From positions 5,332,001-5,396,000 of the forward strand of contig OZ176054.1 in assembly GCA_964247055.1 (NCBI GenBank): a stretch of 64,000 nucleotides of DNA. Direction: 5' to 3'. The stretch comes from Paragordius varius (Eukaryota; Nematomorpha). The notes under the pieces are model-generated. The model worked only from the letters and a program-made list of their open reading frames with translations, did not search any database and was not told the origin of the DNA. The translations under genes and the position numbers were made by a program. Of the stretch, positions 36,540-47,574 are shown piece after piece. How positions within the stretch are numbered: position 1 is the first letter of the stretch; each line of letters begins with the position of its first letter.

Positions 36540-39080
36540 TTGGTCATTTGAGTTAAGTTTAAGTCATAACTGATTGTTTTTTCCCAATCATGATATGGTC
36601 TGCCCGCCTCGTCTTAAATTGCCGTTCGGATGAAAGGATCCAATTTTATTAATCCAACCATTTGAGCGTTCAAAATGACTCCATCTTGACGATTTGCTTT
36701 GAGAAAAGAAGACATAGGTGGGATTTGAAACAGACTATGTATGCTTTTATTATTATTTGTTTTATCATTGTGGTACTGATTAGTGGGACATGAGATGAGG
36801 ATTTTTCTTTCGATTTCACATAATTGTTTGATTTAAGGGCCGCTAGCATATGTGAGGAGAGGGCGAATGGCAACCGTGTAGATTTTGGCCTCATTTGGAT
36901 TTAAAATGTGTTTGTGTTTCATTATAACTTGAGATGATGGAATTTGGTCCAAGCTTAATGTGTTCGTGTTTTGGCGTTTTAAAAATTGATATTGGTTGTT
37001 ATTGTATCACCCAGGTAATTGTACTTGATTACTATTTCGATGTTTATATATGGGAGGTAGGTTGTTTGTGTGGGGCTGTCTGGGTTTTTATCTGGTGTTG
37101 CACAAGCTTTACATGCAAAATTTTCAATGTTTAATAAACTTGCTTTAATTTGTGAGAACTTTTTGTGGACCCACAGTTGGCATTTAGTATACTTTATGGA
37201 ATTTAAGTTTCACTTCAGAGTGACAAATGGAGCAAGTGAATTTTATTATAGGTGTATGTGAGCCTTGGATTAAAGTCTTTGTGTTATCTGTGTTAATTTT
37301 GAGGCCAAATTTTTCCAACGCAAATTTTCAGAGGCTATATTTATTGATGATAGCTGTTTCGCTGGTGGCTGTTAGTATATGTCGACCGTACAACATTTTG
37401 AAAGGTATTGTTTTTATATTATCAGTTATCACATCCATAATAATAATAAAAAATAATGGACTGAGGATGGAGCCCTGGTTGACCCGACGTTCACTGGGGA
37501 TCGATTAGTATCTCCCACGAAAGTTTTCACCCAACTGGTATTTATAATTTTTCTTTATCCCGGAATTTTTTTTTCGTAACTCAAATGTTATCATGGGATG
37601 CAGTCAAATGCACGGCTTAAATCAATAAAGATGTGATATAATGTTTTATTATTGTCTGTAGTTATCTTGTAATCTCTAAGAATGAATATGGCGTCAGAGG
37701 TGCTGACCCCCTGTTGAAAACCAAATTGGGTTTCGTCAATCGAGCAAAGCTGACGTATTTTCATTTCTATTATAATTTCGAATAATTTTGTTGCATGGTC
37801 AAGTAATTGTAATGGTCTATAGAGGGCGCAGTTTAGCATGCCGCCCTTTAAATATTGGTATTATGATACTCTTTCAGTTATTTGGGATTTTTTCCTCCAT
37901 TATAATCAGATTATATAGGTCTGTGAAATAGGAATTTGCTTCAGGAATATTTTTGTACTTTTCAGTTTTGTATTCCTTGGGACTAAGTGCTTGAATTGAT
38001 ATTTTTGCATGGCTAAGCTCACATCTTTGCGGTAATGATTGGGGGTGGCCCAATAACTGGAAGTTGGGTACCTCGACGTTTGAATGCTGGAAATTTAGTG
38101 TATTTTGCATGTATTGCGTCCATACATTTTGAATGCTAAGAGTGTCAGTAATTAGGTTATTATTTTTTATCTTTTATGGCTTTCACTACCCGAACATCTT
38201 TTTTATTAATATTAATATTTTATAAAAAGTTTTAAGTTTTTGATTTCTCCTTCAAGTTTTTTTGGCATCCAAATATCTTTAATTCATTTTGTCAGCTATT
38301 ATTTTCTTTACACTTTTTTAACCATTATTTAAAAATGTTTGTTATTATCGTGTTTTAAATCTTTCCATTTTTAATTAAACGTTTGTTAGAAGAGTGTTTT
38401 TTAGATGCTCCCAGCCGTCATTTATGTTGTCAGGGGAATGTTTTAGTTCATATGTATTTTGGTTAATATATTGATGCTTTATTATAGGATCACTAGCCGT
38501 TAAGTTGATGCATTATTAGGGCTAGATCGGTTTTTATTTATTGTTAAAAAAGCAATTACTAATTTATGTTGTGTATCAATGTTATAAGTTTTCTAAATTG
38601 TTTATTCATTAACACAAAATCTATTTATGTATTAGACTGGGTTTTTTGTAATATTATTGCAAATCAATAGGTACAGAATTCTAAAAATGTTTCACCCTCT
38701 TTGTTACGAGAATCAATACCTACTTCACCGTGTATACCTTAATAAGTATCGGTGTGCATTCCAATGTCTCCATTGAATTTGGGGGAACATTTTGTGTGAT
38801 CTGATAAAGCTGATTCCACAATTCCAGTTTGGTAGTTTCATTTTGACCCTGTTAAGGGGTAAAGATGGATAGTATGTTAAGGGTTGTAAAATTAAGAGCC
38901 AATCGCATTTGGATAATTCCGTTGTGACGTGTTATGTCAATTATGATTTCTTTTCTCTGATTGTTTATGGCTATGGCTACTCCTGATTTTCCTGTTTTTT
39001 TCCTTCATAATAAAGTGTGAAACCTCATTACTCTTTTTTGTAGTTGTATTATTTATAAATATAATTATTATTAATATTGT
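36540..39080 (-). mobile_element. Decayed LINE (non-LTR retrotransposon) with endonuclease and reverse transcriptase remains
   Basis: Read on the minus strand from high to low coordinates. The AP-endonuclease part at about 39000-38700 has TGKSGVAIAI, LNFTTLNILSIF and, across a frame change, GEVGIDSRN and GETFL. The reverse transcriptase at about 38110-37200 has FEIIIEMKIRQLCSIDETQF then GFQQGVSTSDAIFILRDYK and LYHIFIDLSRAFDCIP, then QGSILSPLFFIIIMDVIT. The C-terminal part at about 37000-36560 has KIYTVAIRPLLTYAS, IPPMSSLLKANRQ and GRPYHDW. The expected YADD catalytic box reads YGRH (near 37390), and there are several stops and frame changes, so the copy is dead. The clade is not settled; the endonuclease and RT resemble RTE-like elements. 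Confidence 0.85.
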
Positions 39081-39179
39081 GCAGGATAATTAATATAATG
39101 AATTTTTTTAACAAGTATTTATTATTTCGCTGTTAAACATGGTAAAAATAATGAGGCTTGATTTATTTTTATAAACCAT

Positions 39180-39590
39180 ATGCCCTTATAGCCAACCTCT
39201 TAACTCGGAGAGAGTATTTTATTCGCTATACCAGGCTAGAGAGTGTCTGAAAAGACATCGAATCTCTCAATCCGTTTGTAGATGTAAGTCTACGGTCGAG
39301 GGAGGTGCCTTTCCGGACTTTGGAAGCTCCCACTCCATTTTTCGTTTTGAGAGCTGGTTCTAGCGCCCAGGTAAACCAGCTTTAAAACCATGTGTGTGAA
39401 TACAGGCATTGTGATATTTTGTAAGGTAATAAGACAGCCAATCTCGTTTCTGCCACGCCTCTTACACTAGTTTTCCTCCTTATGAATTGATGTTCATTGA
39501 CTGTTCTTTACAAACAGTGCCGCTCCAGTTAGCGTTACCCATGATGCCCCGCGATGAGGTGGGAGTCGGTCTTTGCGTCCCATTTTTTAT
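39180..39590. other. GC-richer block of unknown nature beside the LINE
   Basis: About 410 bp with base composition near 45-50% GC, far above its surroundings. It contains strong short stems on the plus strand: AGCTGGTT...AACCAGCT at about 39351-39382, and GGGAG...CTCCC near 39299-39332. It ends in a T-run after GGTCTTTGCGTCCC near 39583. On the minus strand it would sit just 5' of the LINE and could be its 5' UTR. It could equally be a separate non-coding RNA gene. It contains no open frame. I could not match it to rRNA, SRP RNA, RNase P or HDV-type ribozymes from memory. Confidence 0.4.
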
Positions 39591-40849
39591 ATAATTGTGT
39601 TAACAAGAAAAATGTGCCACAGAACTTTTACAAAAGATGAATATAATACACTTCTGAGACAATTTAAAATGTTAGGAAATTTTGGCATATTTATCAGTTT
39701 ATATGCATTATAATATTCAAAATCATAGCGAAATTGCCGCAGTAGTTTTTGGTTCATATGTTATCTATAGGGCGATTTTTAATAATGATTATCCAGCAAT
39801 ATAAATGATTAATATTGCAGAGTAATTACTTTACAAATATTAAGAAAAATTTAATCTTTTAAACTGCTTTCATAGAACATTTTTTAGATACAAATTTTTA
39901 TTATAATAAACGCAAAAATCATACCTGCATATGCTATTATTTGCATACAATTAATATTCTGAATGAAATATTGTTATCCTAGAAATAATATTATGTTGTC
40001 AGCGCTTAAATTTAAACTATATTTTTTTAAATGGATAGCGACTCATTACAATATGTGTTTATTTGCTATATTAACCAACCTTCTCGCACCGATTAAAATT
40101 AAACAGGCCGATTCCGTCCAAAAAAGTAAATTGTAAAAATAATACATACTTATATAAACAGATAGGCTGTTTTTCGCAGTACTGTGGGTTTTCGGAAAAA
40201 ACTATGCTGACTTTTGTACTCCTTGAAATTAAAAAAAATTAATATATAATCCAACAATATAAGTATAAAATTATGGATATGCATGACGGTATTTGCATCA
40301 TACAAACAAAAATATCAGTAACCATTTGAATACACTAACATCATTACCAACAATCAACCGTCTAAGTAAGGTGGGCGGTTTGGTGCTGCTTAAACTACCG
40401 GCTCAGTTAATCATTCTCAGATTAGGATTTTAGCATAAACAGCTCTGTAAAAATACTAGACTTTTGATTGGATCTGGCCGATTATGATGCATTCATGACC
40501 ACTTAACTCACAAACATTTTTATGTTTAAATGAATATTTTTGTAGTATATTATTCATATCATATTAAAATTTTATAAAATCTAAAAATTTGAAGCGCAAA
40601 CCAAATGATTAAATTACCAAAGGAGTCGGAACAATTGTAAGACCATTTATTATTAATAAAATTGGTTGGAATATGCAACATTGTGAATATATTAAACGGA
40701 AAAGGCATTTCGGTGGACAACCAATCTTTTCAATAATTTTTTTAATTGTATAAATAAAAACTATGTTGTCTATTGTATTTAATACACTATATTAATTTTT
40801 AATATAAAGCTTAACAAGTTGTTAAAGTTTCTATGAGTTACCGTATATA
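39591..40849. other. AT-rich intergenic sequence upstream of NDEL1
   Basis: No coding exon or repeat boundary recognised. Confidence 0.4.
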
Positions 40850-42706
40850 ATGTGCATATGTTTATTGATGAATGAATACGACGCCTTAAATGGCAAATAC
40901 CTCAGTCTCCTAAATGAATACGATGAATATAGGAAAGGCAGTACCGAGTTCGAAAAAGAATTGGAAGCTCATATTGAAATCTTAGAGCGAAGTAATCAAG
41001 ATCTGAAAATATACAATTCAAAGTTATATAATGAAATTCAGTCCCTCAAAGTTTATTATTGTTAATTTTTTAGAGAAACCATGAAAGTGCAAATTTAGAA
41101 CATGAGAAAGAAATTGCTAGTCTTACAAATGAAATTAAACAATTAAAAGAAATGGAACATTCCTACAAAAATTATATTCGTGAATTAGAACAGTCAAATG
41201 ATGATTTAGAGAGAGCCAAAAGGTTTTCATTTAAGTTACTTTAGGGCTGCCATTGATTCTATTGAACAATTTGATACGCGTCTCAATAGTGCTATTGAAA
41301 GAAATGCTTTATTAGAAAATGAATTGGATGATAAAGATCAATTAAATGAAACAATTCAAAGGCTTAAGGATCAAGCAAAAGGTAGAATATTATATTTACC
41401 ATCCTTATTATTAAAAACGTGATTGTAAAAAGATAGGGCGCCAGACATCTACTTTTCCGACAGTTTAATTCTCCAAACTACGTTTTATCATCCTCAGCTT
41501 TGGACAGGTGAGTGTAAAAACTTTCGCAAGTCTTGATACAATTTAGGTGCTTTTCCTTAAATAAAAAATAGAAAAAAGTTATCTATAGATTCAATAATCG
41601 TTAGTAGCATTTATTGATGCAATTTTTCTGTAAGCATAACCGAGAAAAGAGATAGCTATTCAAAATTAATGATGATTAACTTAAAAAATAATGATAAATT
41701 ATAGATATTTACCGCTAATTTTTAACTGCAAACCAAACATACTATTAAATGATCAAAAATTATATCCCATTTTATAATTAGTTTCGCCCATTCTCGTTAT
41801 TAAAATGCGTTTAGTCAATATTACAGTAAAAGATTTTAGGTATTCCTTAATTGTTTCCCTCATTATTATAAAAGAGTTTAATGGTTTTGAAAATTATTAA
41901 ATACCGAGTATATTTTCCTTCCAAGAACTTTGGAAGAATAAAATCTTTTCGTTGCGGCACCCATTGATTTATCCAATACTCATACCACAATTAATCATCA
42001 TTCGTATGGGGATTCGCCATTAACTGGCGGTACACCCGTTAATGTTCATATATTTTGATCTGGCACCACCTATATTTAAATTAAGCGATTTGGGGTATTT
42101 TGCTATTGTATTGAGCCATGTAGTATGGGGTCTTCCGGATTTGGCTCGTAATTCCCGAAATTTTTTGAATATTAAGAATATGATCTCTTCCCGTCTTTTA
42201 ACATGTTCAGACCATTATAACCGAAGATTCCCAATGATGTTGTGATTGGTTTGAGATTTAAGTATATGGTACAGGTTTATGGATTTGGTATGTTGAACTT
42301 GTATGAATTGGCAAATAATATTGTTTTCAGTCATTTTGATTCAGTAGTTTGTGAGTCTGGATTCACTTGTTTTTGACTCGGCAATGGTTTTATTTAAATT
42401 ATTAGCCTTTTTTAAATTTGCTAAATATTTAGACTTTATATTTTAATTCATATAGAGCTAAAACAAGATCTGGATTTATCACGTAAAAATAATGCATCTT
42501 CGGACAAAAAACATCAACCATCAGGTATACGTGTAATATATTATTTTTTAGGTTACCATTTAACGCCTAAATCGTCGACCCCTTCAAGAATAGCTGCTTT
42601 AAACATTGTTAGTGAATTGTTAAACAAAGTTACAGTAATATCACATATAAAATTTTAGGCCCTGGAACGTAAATTATTATCGGTAAAAACACTAAAATTT
42701 GCATGA
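40850..42706 (+). CDS. NDEL1: NudE/Nudel (NDE1/NDEL1) coiled-coil dynein regulator
   Basis: Nudel binds LIS1 and cytoplasmic dynein and acts at centrosomes and in organelle and nuclear movement. Exons: 40850-41050, 41074-41222, 41245-41381, 42456-42524, 42552-42634, 42659-42706; introns 23, 22, 1,074, 27 and 24 nt. The total is 687 nt, 228 residues (human about 345). A long coiled coil covers about residues 1-130 with [36 protein letters not shown] and [20 protein letters not shown], nearly identical in places to human. The NUDE domain end [18 protein letters not shown] and ALERKLLS match human [20 protein letters not shown]. The protein stops soon after, lacking the human C-terminal tail. 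ATG 40868 is an alternative start. The single long intron holds transposon debris. Confidence 0.93.
41440..41575 (+). repeat. Decayed tRNA-derived SINE copy in NDEL1 intron 3
   Basis: It shares the head order (GGGCG...CAGAC...TTCC..CAG) loosely, and the tail more clearly (CATCCTCAGC, then TCTTGATACAATTTAGGTGC and an A-rich end), with the SINE at 43249/46274-46440. Confidence 0.5.
41955..42245 (-). mobile_element. LINE C-terminal fragment in NDEL1 intron 3
   Basis: The minus-strand reading [13 protein letters not shown]...[20 protein letters not shown] resembles the region after reverse transcriptase in many LINEs (W..HV.R ... GRP...W...I). Stops interrupt it. The rest of the element is absent. 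Confidence 0.5.
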
Positions 42707-43269
42707 AAATGGATAGCTATCTATGCATTTGCGATAATTTCAATAATATTGCATAATATTAAAACAGTATAAAACCTAATTTTCCTGGCCTCCTTTTTAC
42801 CAACAATACTAAATAAAATACTTTATTTTATTGGTTCAATTGAAAATTTATTATATTAGTACATATTTATTCAATAAATTTATTAAAATAGAATGATATT
42901 TAATGGCTTGCATAAATTAAGCTTACGAATGTTTTTTTTGATAGACATTAACTACGCTTGCTTATTAAACATGTTAATCATATATTGCAGGGGTGTAACA
43001 CAAATTAGCGGGCAGCTTTAATAATTTTTGATATTTTATTTATTTTGAGCCCAACATTTCATGATATTTCTAAATAATGGTAAATTTTTGATAAATTCAA
43101 TTATTTAATTTTAACATTTTTTAGAATACTTTTGTGTACCGTATATAGTGTGTTAAACATCCCATACTATTGTTTAAGTCACTTCAAATATTGAGTATAA
43201 AAACTAATATTCAATAACATCTTATATTGTTTGTCGTCGGTTAAACTTACAAGGCATGATGGTATAGTA

Positions 43270-46200
43270 CAGTGGTACTCAAACCGCGGGCCGCATGCGG
43301 CCCCAAGAGTGCTTCAAATTTGCCCTATGACCATATTGATTCTCAAATTATTTTTTTTGATGTTTTACACACATAAAATTTTCGCTTATTTTAATGTTAA
43401 TTTATTTTCTTTGATTTTAATTTTGGTATTTATTTTTACCCAATTCGAAATATAGAAAAATTTCCCTACATTAAAATGATTTCAAAATTTTGGCACACGT
43501 TGTTTCTGTATTATATTTTCTTTTTTATTTTGAAATTTAAATGGCATTTCTTTTTTTGTATTTAACACTTCGATTCAAATTGGGGTTAAGTTAGTATTTT
43601 TGAAAAAATACTGAAGGAAACGGTCCCAATTTAAATTATGCTTCTATCCTAATAAAAATTATATAAATAAGCCAAAACATTTAAATAAAATTTCACTTTG
43701 AAAAAAAATTCCATGTCAAACTACTTCGACGCCATTTTTTTACAAAATTTTTGCAAAATATCGTCTTCATGTAATTTTAAAGGTAAAATTAACACTAATT
43801 TTTTATTTAAATTATATCTAAGATTAATAGAAATAGAAAAAGTGGTTTATTTTGTATTATTTTTCAATTTTACCATTGCAGACATGTCACGTTAACTAAA
43901 TTTTTACCTTTGGGGTTTAGCTTAAAATACTAAAATGAAATATTTTTTGAATAAATTTTTTATATATTTCGGTTTATTAATATATAAGTCCATTGCCATG
44001 GTTTCGATTCATTCCATATTTTTTAAAAAATTTAATTTCAAACAGGCTTGGGGTATCCAACTACCCCAATTTGAATCGAAGATAAAATGAATGTGTTGTA
44101 TACAAGTGTTAAGCAAACCTTTCACTCAAACTTGCATAAACATATCCTTTTTTTGCTATCCATCATCTTTTTTTATAACTCATTCACATAAAATATTTTT
44201 CACAACATTGTTTAATTTCGACCTGTTTTTTTAGAGCATAATTCAAATTATATTTCTATTTTTTTTAAAAATATGTAAACATAAATTCAAAGATGACATC
44301 TAATGCTAAAAACGTAAATTATCCGATGAAAATCGCTTCTATAAAAAGGATGGGAAGAAAAATTCTTTGTCGTTTTAAATAAAAATGTTGTTACCTGCCT
44401 TATATGTAAGGCCAACATAATTATAATAGTGGAAAACATTTTACAATCCATCATTCTCACAATTACCAGAAAATCATGAGGAAAGATGAAAAATTTAAAA
44501 AGATTAAGAATCTATACCAGTAAGAAAAATTATGTTTATAGCTTTCTCCCAGCAAAAAGCTCTAACATTACCTTCATTTCAAATTTGCCATATTTTAGGA
44601 AAAAATATGAAATCCTTTACTGATCCCTAATAAAAGAATGTCTAATAAATAGTCACTTTTTTATTTGATAAATTCCATAATAAAGATCAAATCATGAGGC
44701 ATAATAAAAAAATTCATCTTCTGATTCAACATGTGCTCGACGCATTGAAAATATGTCTAAATATATTTTTAACAATACATTATTGGCTATGAAAAACTGC
44801 AAATACTTCAGTATGGCACGATTCTAGCACTGATATTACTTTAACACCTCAATGTGCGCTCTTCGTGAGATTTTGCAACAACATAATCAACGAGGAATAT
44901 TTAAAATTTTTACCAATGAATAATATCACGAAAGGAAGTGATTTTCTCGAAATAATTAGCACTTCTTTGAAATAATGGTGTATTTTTGAAAAAATTGGTT
45001 TCGATCTGCACAAATGGATGTCCCTCTATGATTGAAATAAACAAAGGATATTTTCCTCTTTTGAAAAACAAATAAAATTTGCAAAATATTTTATCCTTTC
45101 ACTGCTTTATTTATCAGCAAAACTTGGTTTCGCGTGTATAAAATAAATCACTCAATTTAGTAATTAAAACGGTTGTGGATATAGTTAACATCCAGCAGAG
45201 AATTCAACCGCCTTAAATTCAAAAACCTTCCGAAAGATATCCACAGTAAGTTTGATGATATTCTGTACACCGCTGTGATTGCTCTTTAGCAAAGTTTAAA
45301 TAATTTTTTTGTTTTAAAACATGAAAAACCATTATTTATAGAAGATAACAGATTTTTTGACGAGGAAATTAATAGTGAAAAATGGGTTTTATTAGCCTAC
45401 CTTTGCGACATTACCTAACTTAGTATTTTTAATACAAGTCTTCAAGGGAGCAAAAAATAACCTAATTTGCTAATCAAATATTTGCTTTTGAAAAAAATAA
45501 TAATATATATAAACAAGATTTTATAAATAAAACACTCCTATATTTTCCAACACTTAAACCGATTTATGATAATATGGAATTTACCGCGGAAATTAATTCA
45601 ATAATAGACAATCAGTTAACATTTTTATCTAAGGAGATGAAATTCAAATTTCAAGATTTAAGAAATATTAAAAATTGCTTAAAACTCGTTGAAAATCCAT
45701 GGCATATGGATATCAATATTAAGCAACTGAGTAATTCGTTTTTGATCAGGCGCATATTATTGAAGAATTCATAGATTTTAAAATAATTCCAAATTGGAGG
45801 TTATACTCAAGGATTCGTATAGAAGAAAGATATGCAGAGTTTTGGCAAGATGTGCCAAATAAATATGAAAATATACAAAATGTGTTTAAGTTATCCTAAC
45901 TGTTTTACCCTCAACTTACACGCGGGAGACGGCATATTCAAAAATGAAGTATGTCAAGAATACATTAAGAAATTGCTTAACCGATGATCATATGGACGTA
46001 TTAAGATTAGCCTGTCATGAGGCAAAACCAAATTTGTCAAAAATTATTGGTTAATATCAAAATAAACGTGTTATCAAAATATTTTGATTTTTTGAACTAA
46101 ATGGTGCAAAACGAGTTTTTAAATGGATTTACAGGCGATCCGCAAAAAATACATTTTGCTGATTTAGAGTAATATGTTCAAATAGCTATGGAATATTTGT

Positions 46201-46273
46201 CATTAAATGTTCATGGCCCTCCAAAAAAATATATTTTATTTGGCCCGTCAAATTTTTTTGGTGAGTACCACTG
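43270..46273 (+). mobile_element. hAT transposon (ZBED/BED-finger type), dead, with intact 8-bp target duplication
   Basis: Ends CAGTGGTACTCAAACCGCGG and ...GGTGAGTACCACTG are typical hAT termini. The 8-bp GTATAGTA is present exactly on both sides (43262-43269 and 46274-46281). Inside on the plus strand are a BED-finger-like segment near 44385-44470 (VVTCLICKAN then H-rich residues), a conserved block at 45574-45774, and the C-terminal dimerisation region at about 45800-46050 (EFWQDVPNKY, MKYVKNTLRNCLTDDHMDVL). Stops and frame changes are many. A family A MITE is nested at 43568-44081. Confidence 0.88.
43568..44081 (-). mobile_element. MITE family A, copy 3, nested in the hAT element
   Basis: A 514-bp element with ends CTTCGATTCAAATTGGGG and the exact complement. 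It aligns inverted to the copies at 28045 and 31501. Because it lies inside the hAT element it is the younger of the two. Confidence 0.8.
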
Positions 46274-46567
46274 GTATAGTAGGTAGGGCGTCGGACTCTT
46301 ACACAGCATGCCAGAGTTCCAATCCCAAAACTATCCAATTTTCATCATCACTGTCAGCCCTAGGCAGACCAGTGTTAAAGCCTTCAAAAGTCCGGATACA
46401 ATTTAAGTCCTTACTCAATAAAAAAAGGAAAAAATTGACTAAACCGTATATTTTTTAGACGGGAACTTGAAAACTAATTCGTTTCACTGGATATTATTTG
46501 GAAGTTAATAATATACAATATAAGCATAAAAATTGGATTAAATCCTAATATTAAAATTGTTAATTTA

Positions 46568-47574
46568 CACTAGACAACAAATTTGGACTTTTTTACGTGC
46601 CATTCTTGTGAATTTAAAATTTATTTCATAATACATGAATAGAATATCTGACAAAAAATTGGTCTTACACCTATAAATTTTCTTTGTTAGGGTTTATCGA
46701 TAATTTTTGGCCCCGTTTTAACATTAAATTCGACATTTTTAAAATTAAAAGCTTTAGATATGGATACATGTATTTTATATCATTCGAAAGAACGCGAAAA
46801 CCGTAACTTTCGAATGGTAATTTGTCATTTAAATTAATCTGATATAAAAGTTATTTGGGTTTATATGGTAAAAATTATCAACCTTTAAATAAGTCAAATT
46901 ATCAGACAAACAATTTTAAAATCATATAAATTATTTTAACATAATTAGGGTTACATTAATATATAATTTTTAAAAAAATATTTGAAAAAGCTTTTGGTTT
47001 GCACATTAAAAAAATTTATAATTATCAAATATAATTCACCTAGTGGATATAAATGCATATAACTCTATACTTTTTACATAATCGTTAAAAAGTTTAAAAA
47101 TACCTTAAACCTTGTTTTTAGTCTTTGAAATTATAAGCCTCCTAAAAATAAATTAATATTGATGTATCTGTATTTCGAAAAACTAAAAACTTAAAGGCCG
47201 TTTTGAATGACATAAAAGCAATAAATATTTTAATCAAAAATACTTTGTTGTGTTATCTTTTTAGGACATTCATTGCCATCTAGATAAAGTTTGAGCTATT
47301 TTCATCCATTAGTTTTCAAAATATAAATTAAGAAAAACGCTCTCGCTTCGCGCGTTTGTCACTTCTAGTATGCATTTTATAGAGTTTTAATTACTCTTTC
47401 GAATGATATATTACAAATGGGCATTTATTGTATTTTTCAAAGAAAAACATTTTTTAGTAAAATTTCGATAAATTCTTTGGTGAAATTATAATTTTTATTT
47501 TGATTTACTGTTAAAATAGTAAATATCAGAAAATGCAAAAATCTCGAGTGGCAGAAAAATCTCCTGTCTAGTGT
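46568..47574 (-). mobile_element. MITE-like DNA transposon, family B, copy 2
   Basis: 1,007 bp, starting ACACTAGACAACAAATTTGG and ending in a complement that begins ACACTAGACAGGAGATTTTT. It is inverted relative to the copy at 610-2066 and lacks the nested insert of that copy. Non-coding. Confidence 0.8.

Larger units (their letters stand above)
43249..46440 (+). repeat. tRNA-derived SINE split by a hAT element
   Basis: The head lies at about 43249-43269 (GGCATGATGGTATAGTA). After the inserted hAT and the duplicated 8 bp it continues at 46274: GTATAGTAGGTAGGGCGTC, GGACTCTTACACAGC, a box-B-like GAGTTCCAATCCC, a body with CAGCCCTAGGCAGACCAGTG and AAAGTCCGGATACAATTT, then an A-rich tail near 46420-46435. 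A closer full-length copy lies inverted at 52718-52859. The tRNA-like head and A-rich tail define it as a SINE; I did not identify the parent tRNA. Confidence 0.7.

Noticed and set aside
36934-37508. Plus-strand hydrophobic frames that look like membrane proteins
   Set aside because: They lie antisense to the LINE reverse transcriptase; the minus strand carries the recognisable RT motifs.
39540-39600. HDV-like self-cleaving ribozyme at the LINE 5' end
   Set aside because: The minus-strand start (GGGACGC...) with a later GGGTAAC recalls such ribozymes, but I could not form the required nested double pseudoknot helices by eye.
41382-42455. Extra NDEL1 exon inside the long intron (open frame 42042-42245)
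   Set aside because: The frame is antisense to a LINE C-terminal fragment, and exon phases on both sides join without it.
46274-46340. Functional tRNA gene
   Set aside because: The head has box-A and box-B-like words, but no clean cloverleaf, and it continues into a SINE body and A-rich tail.
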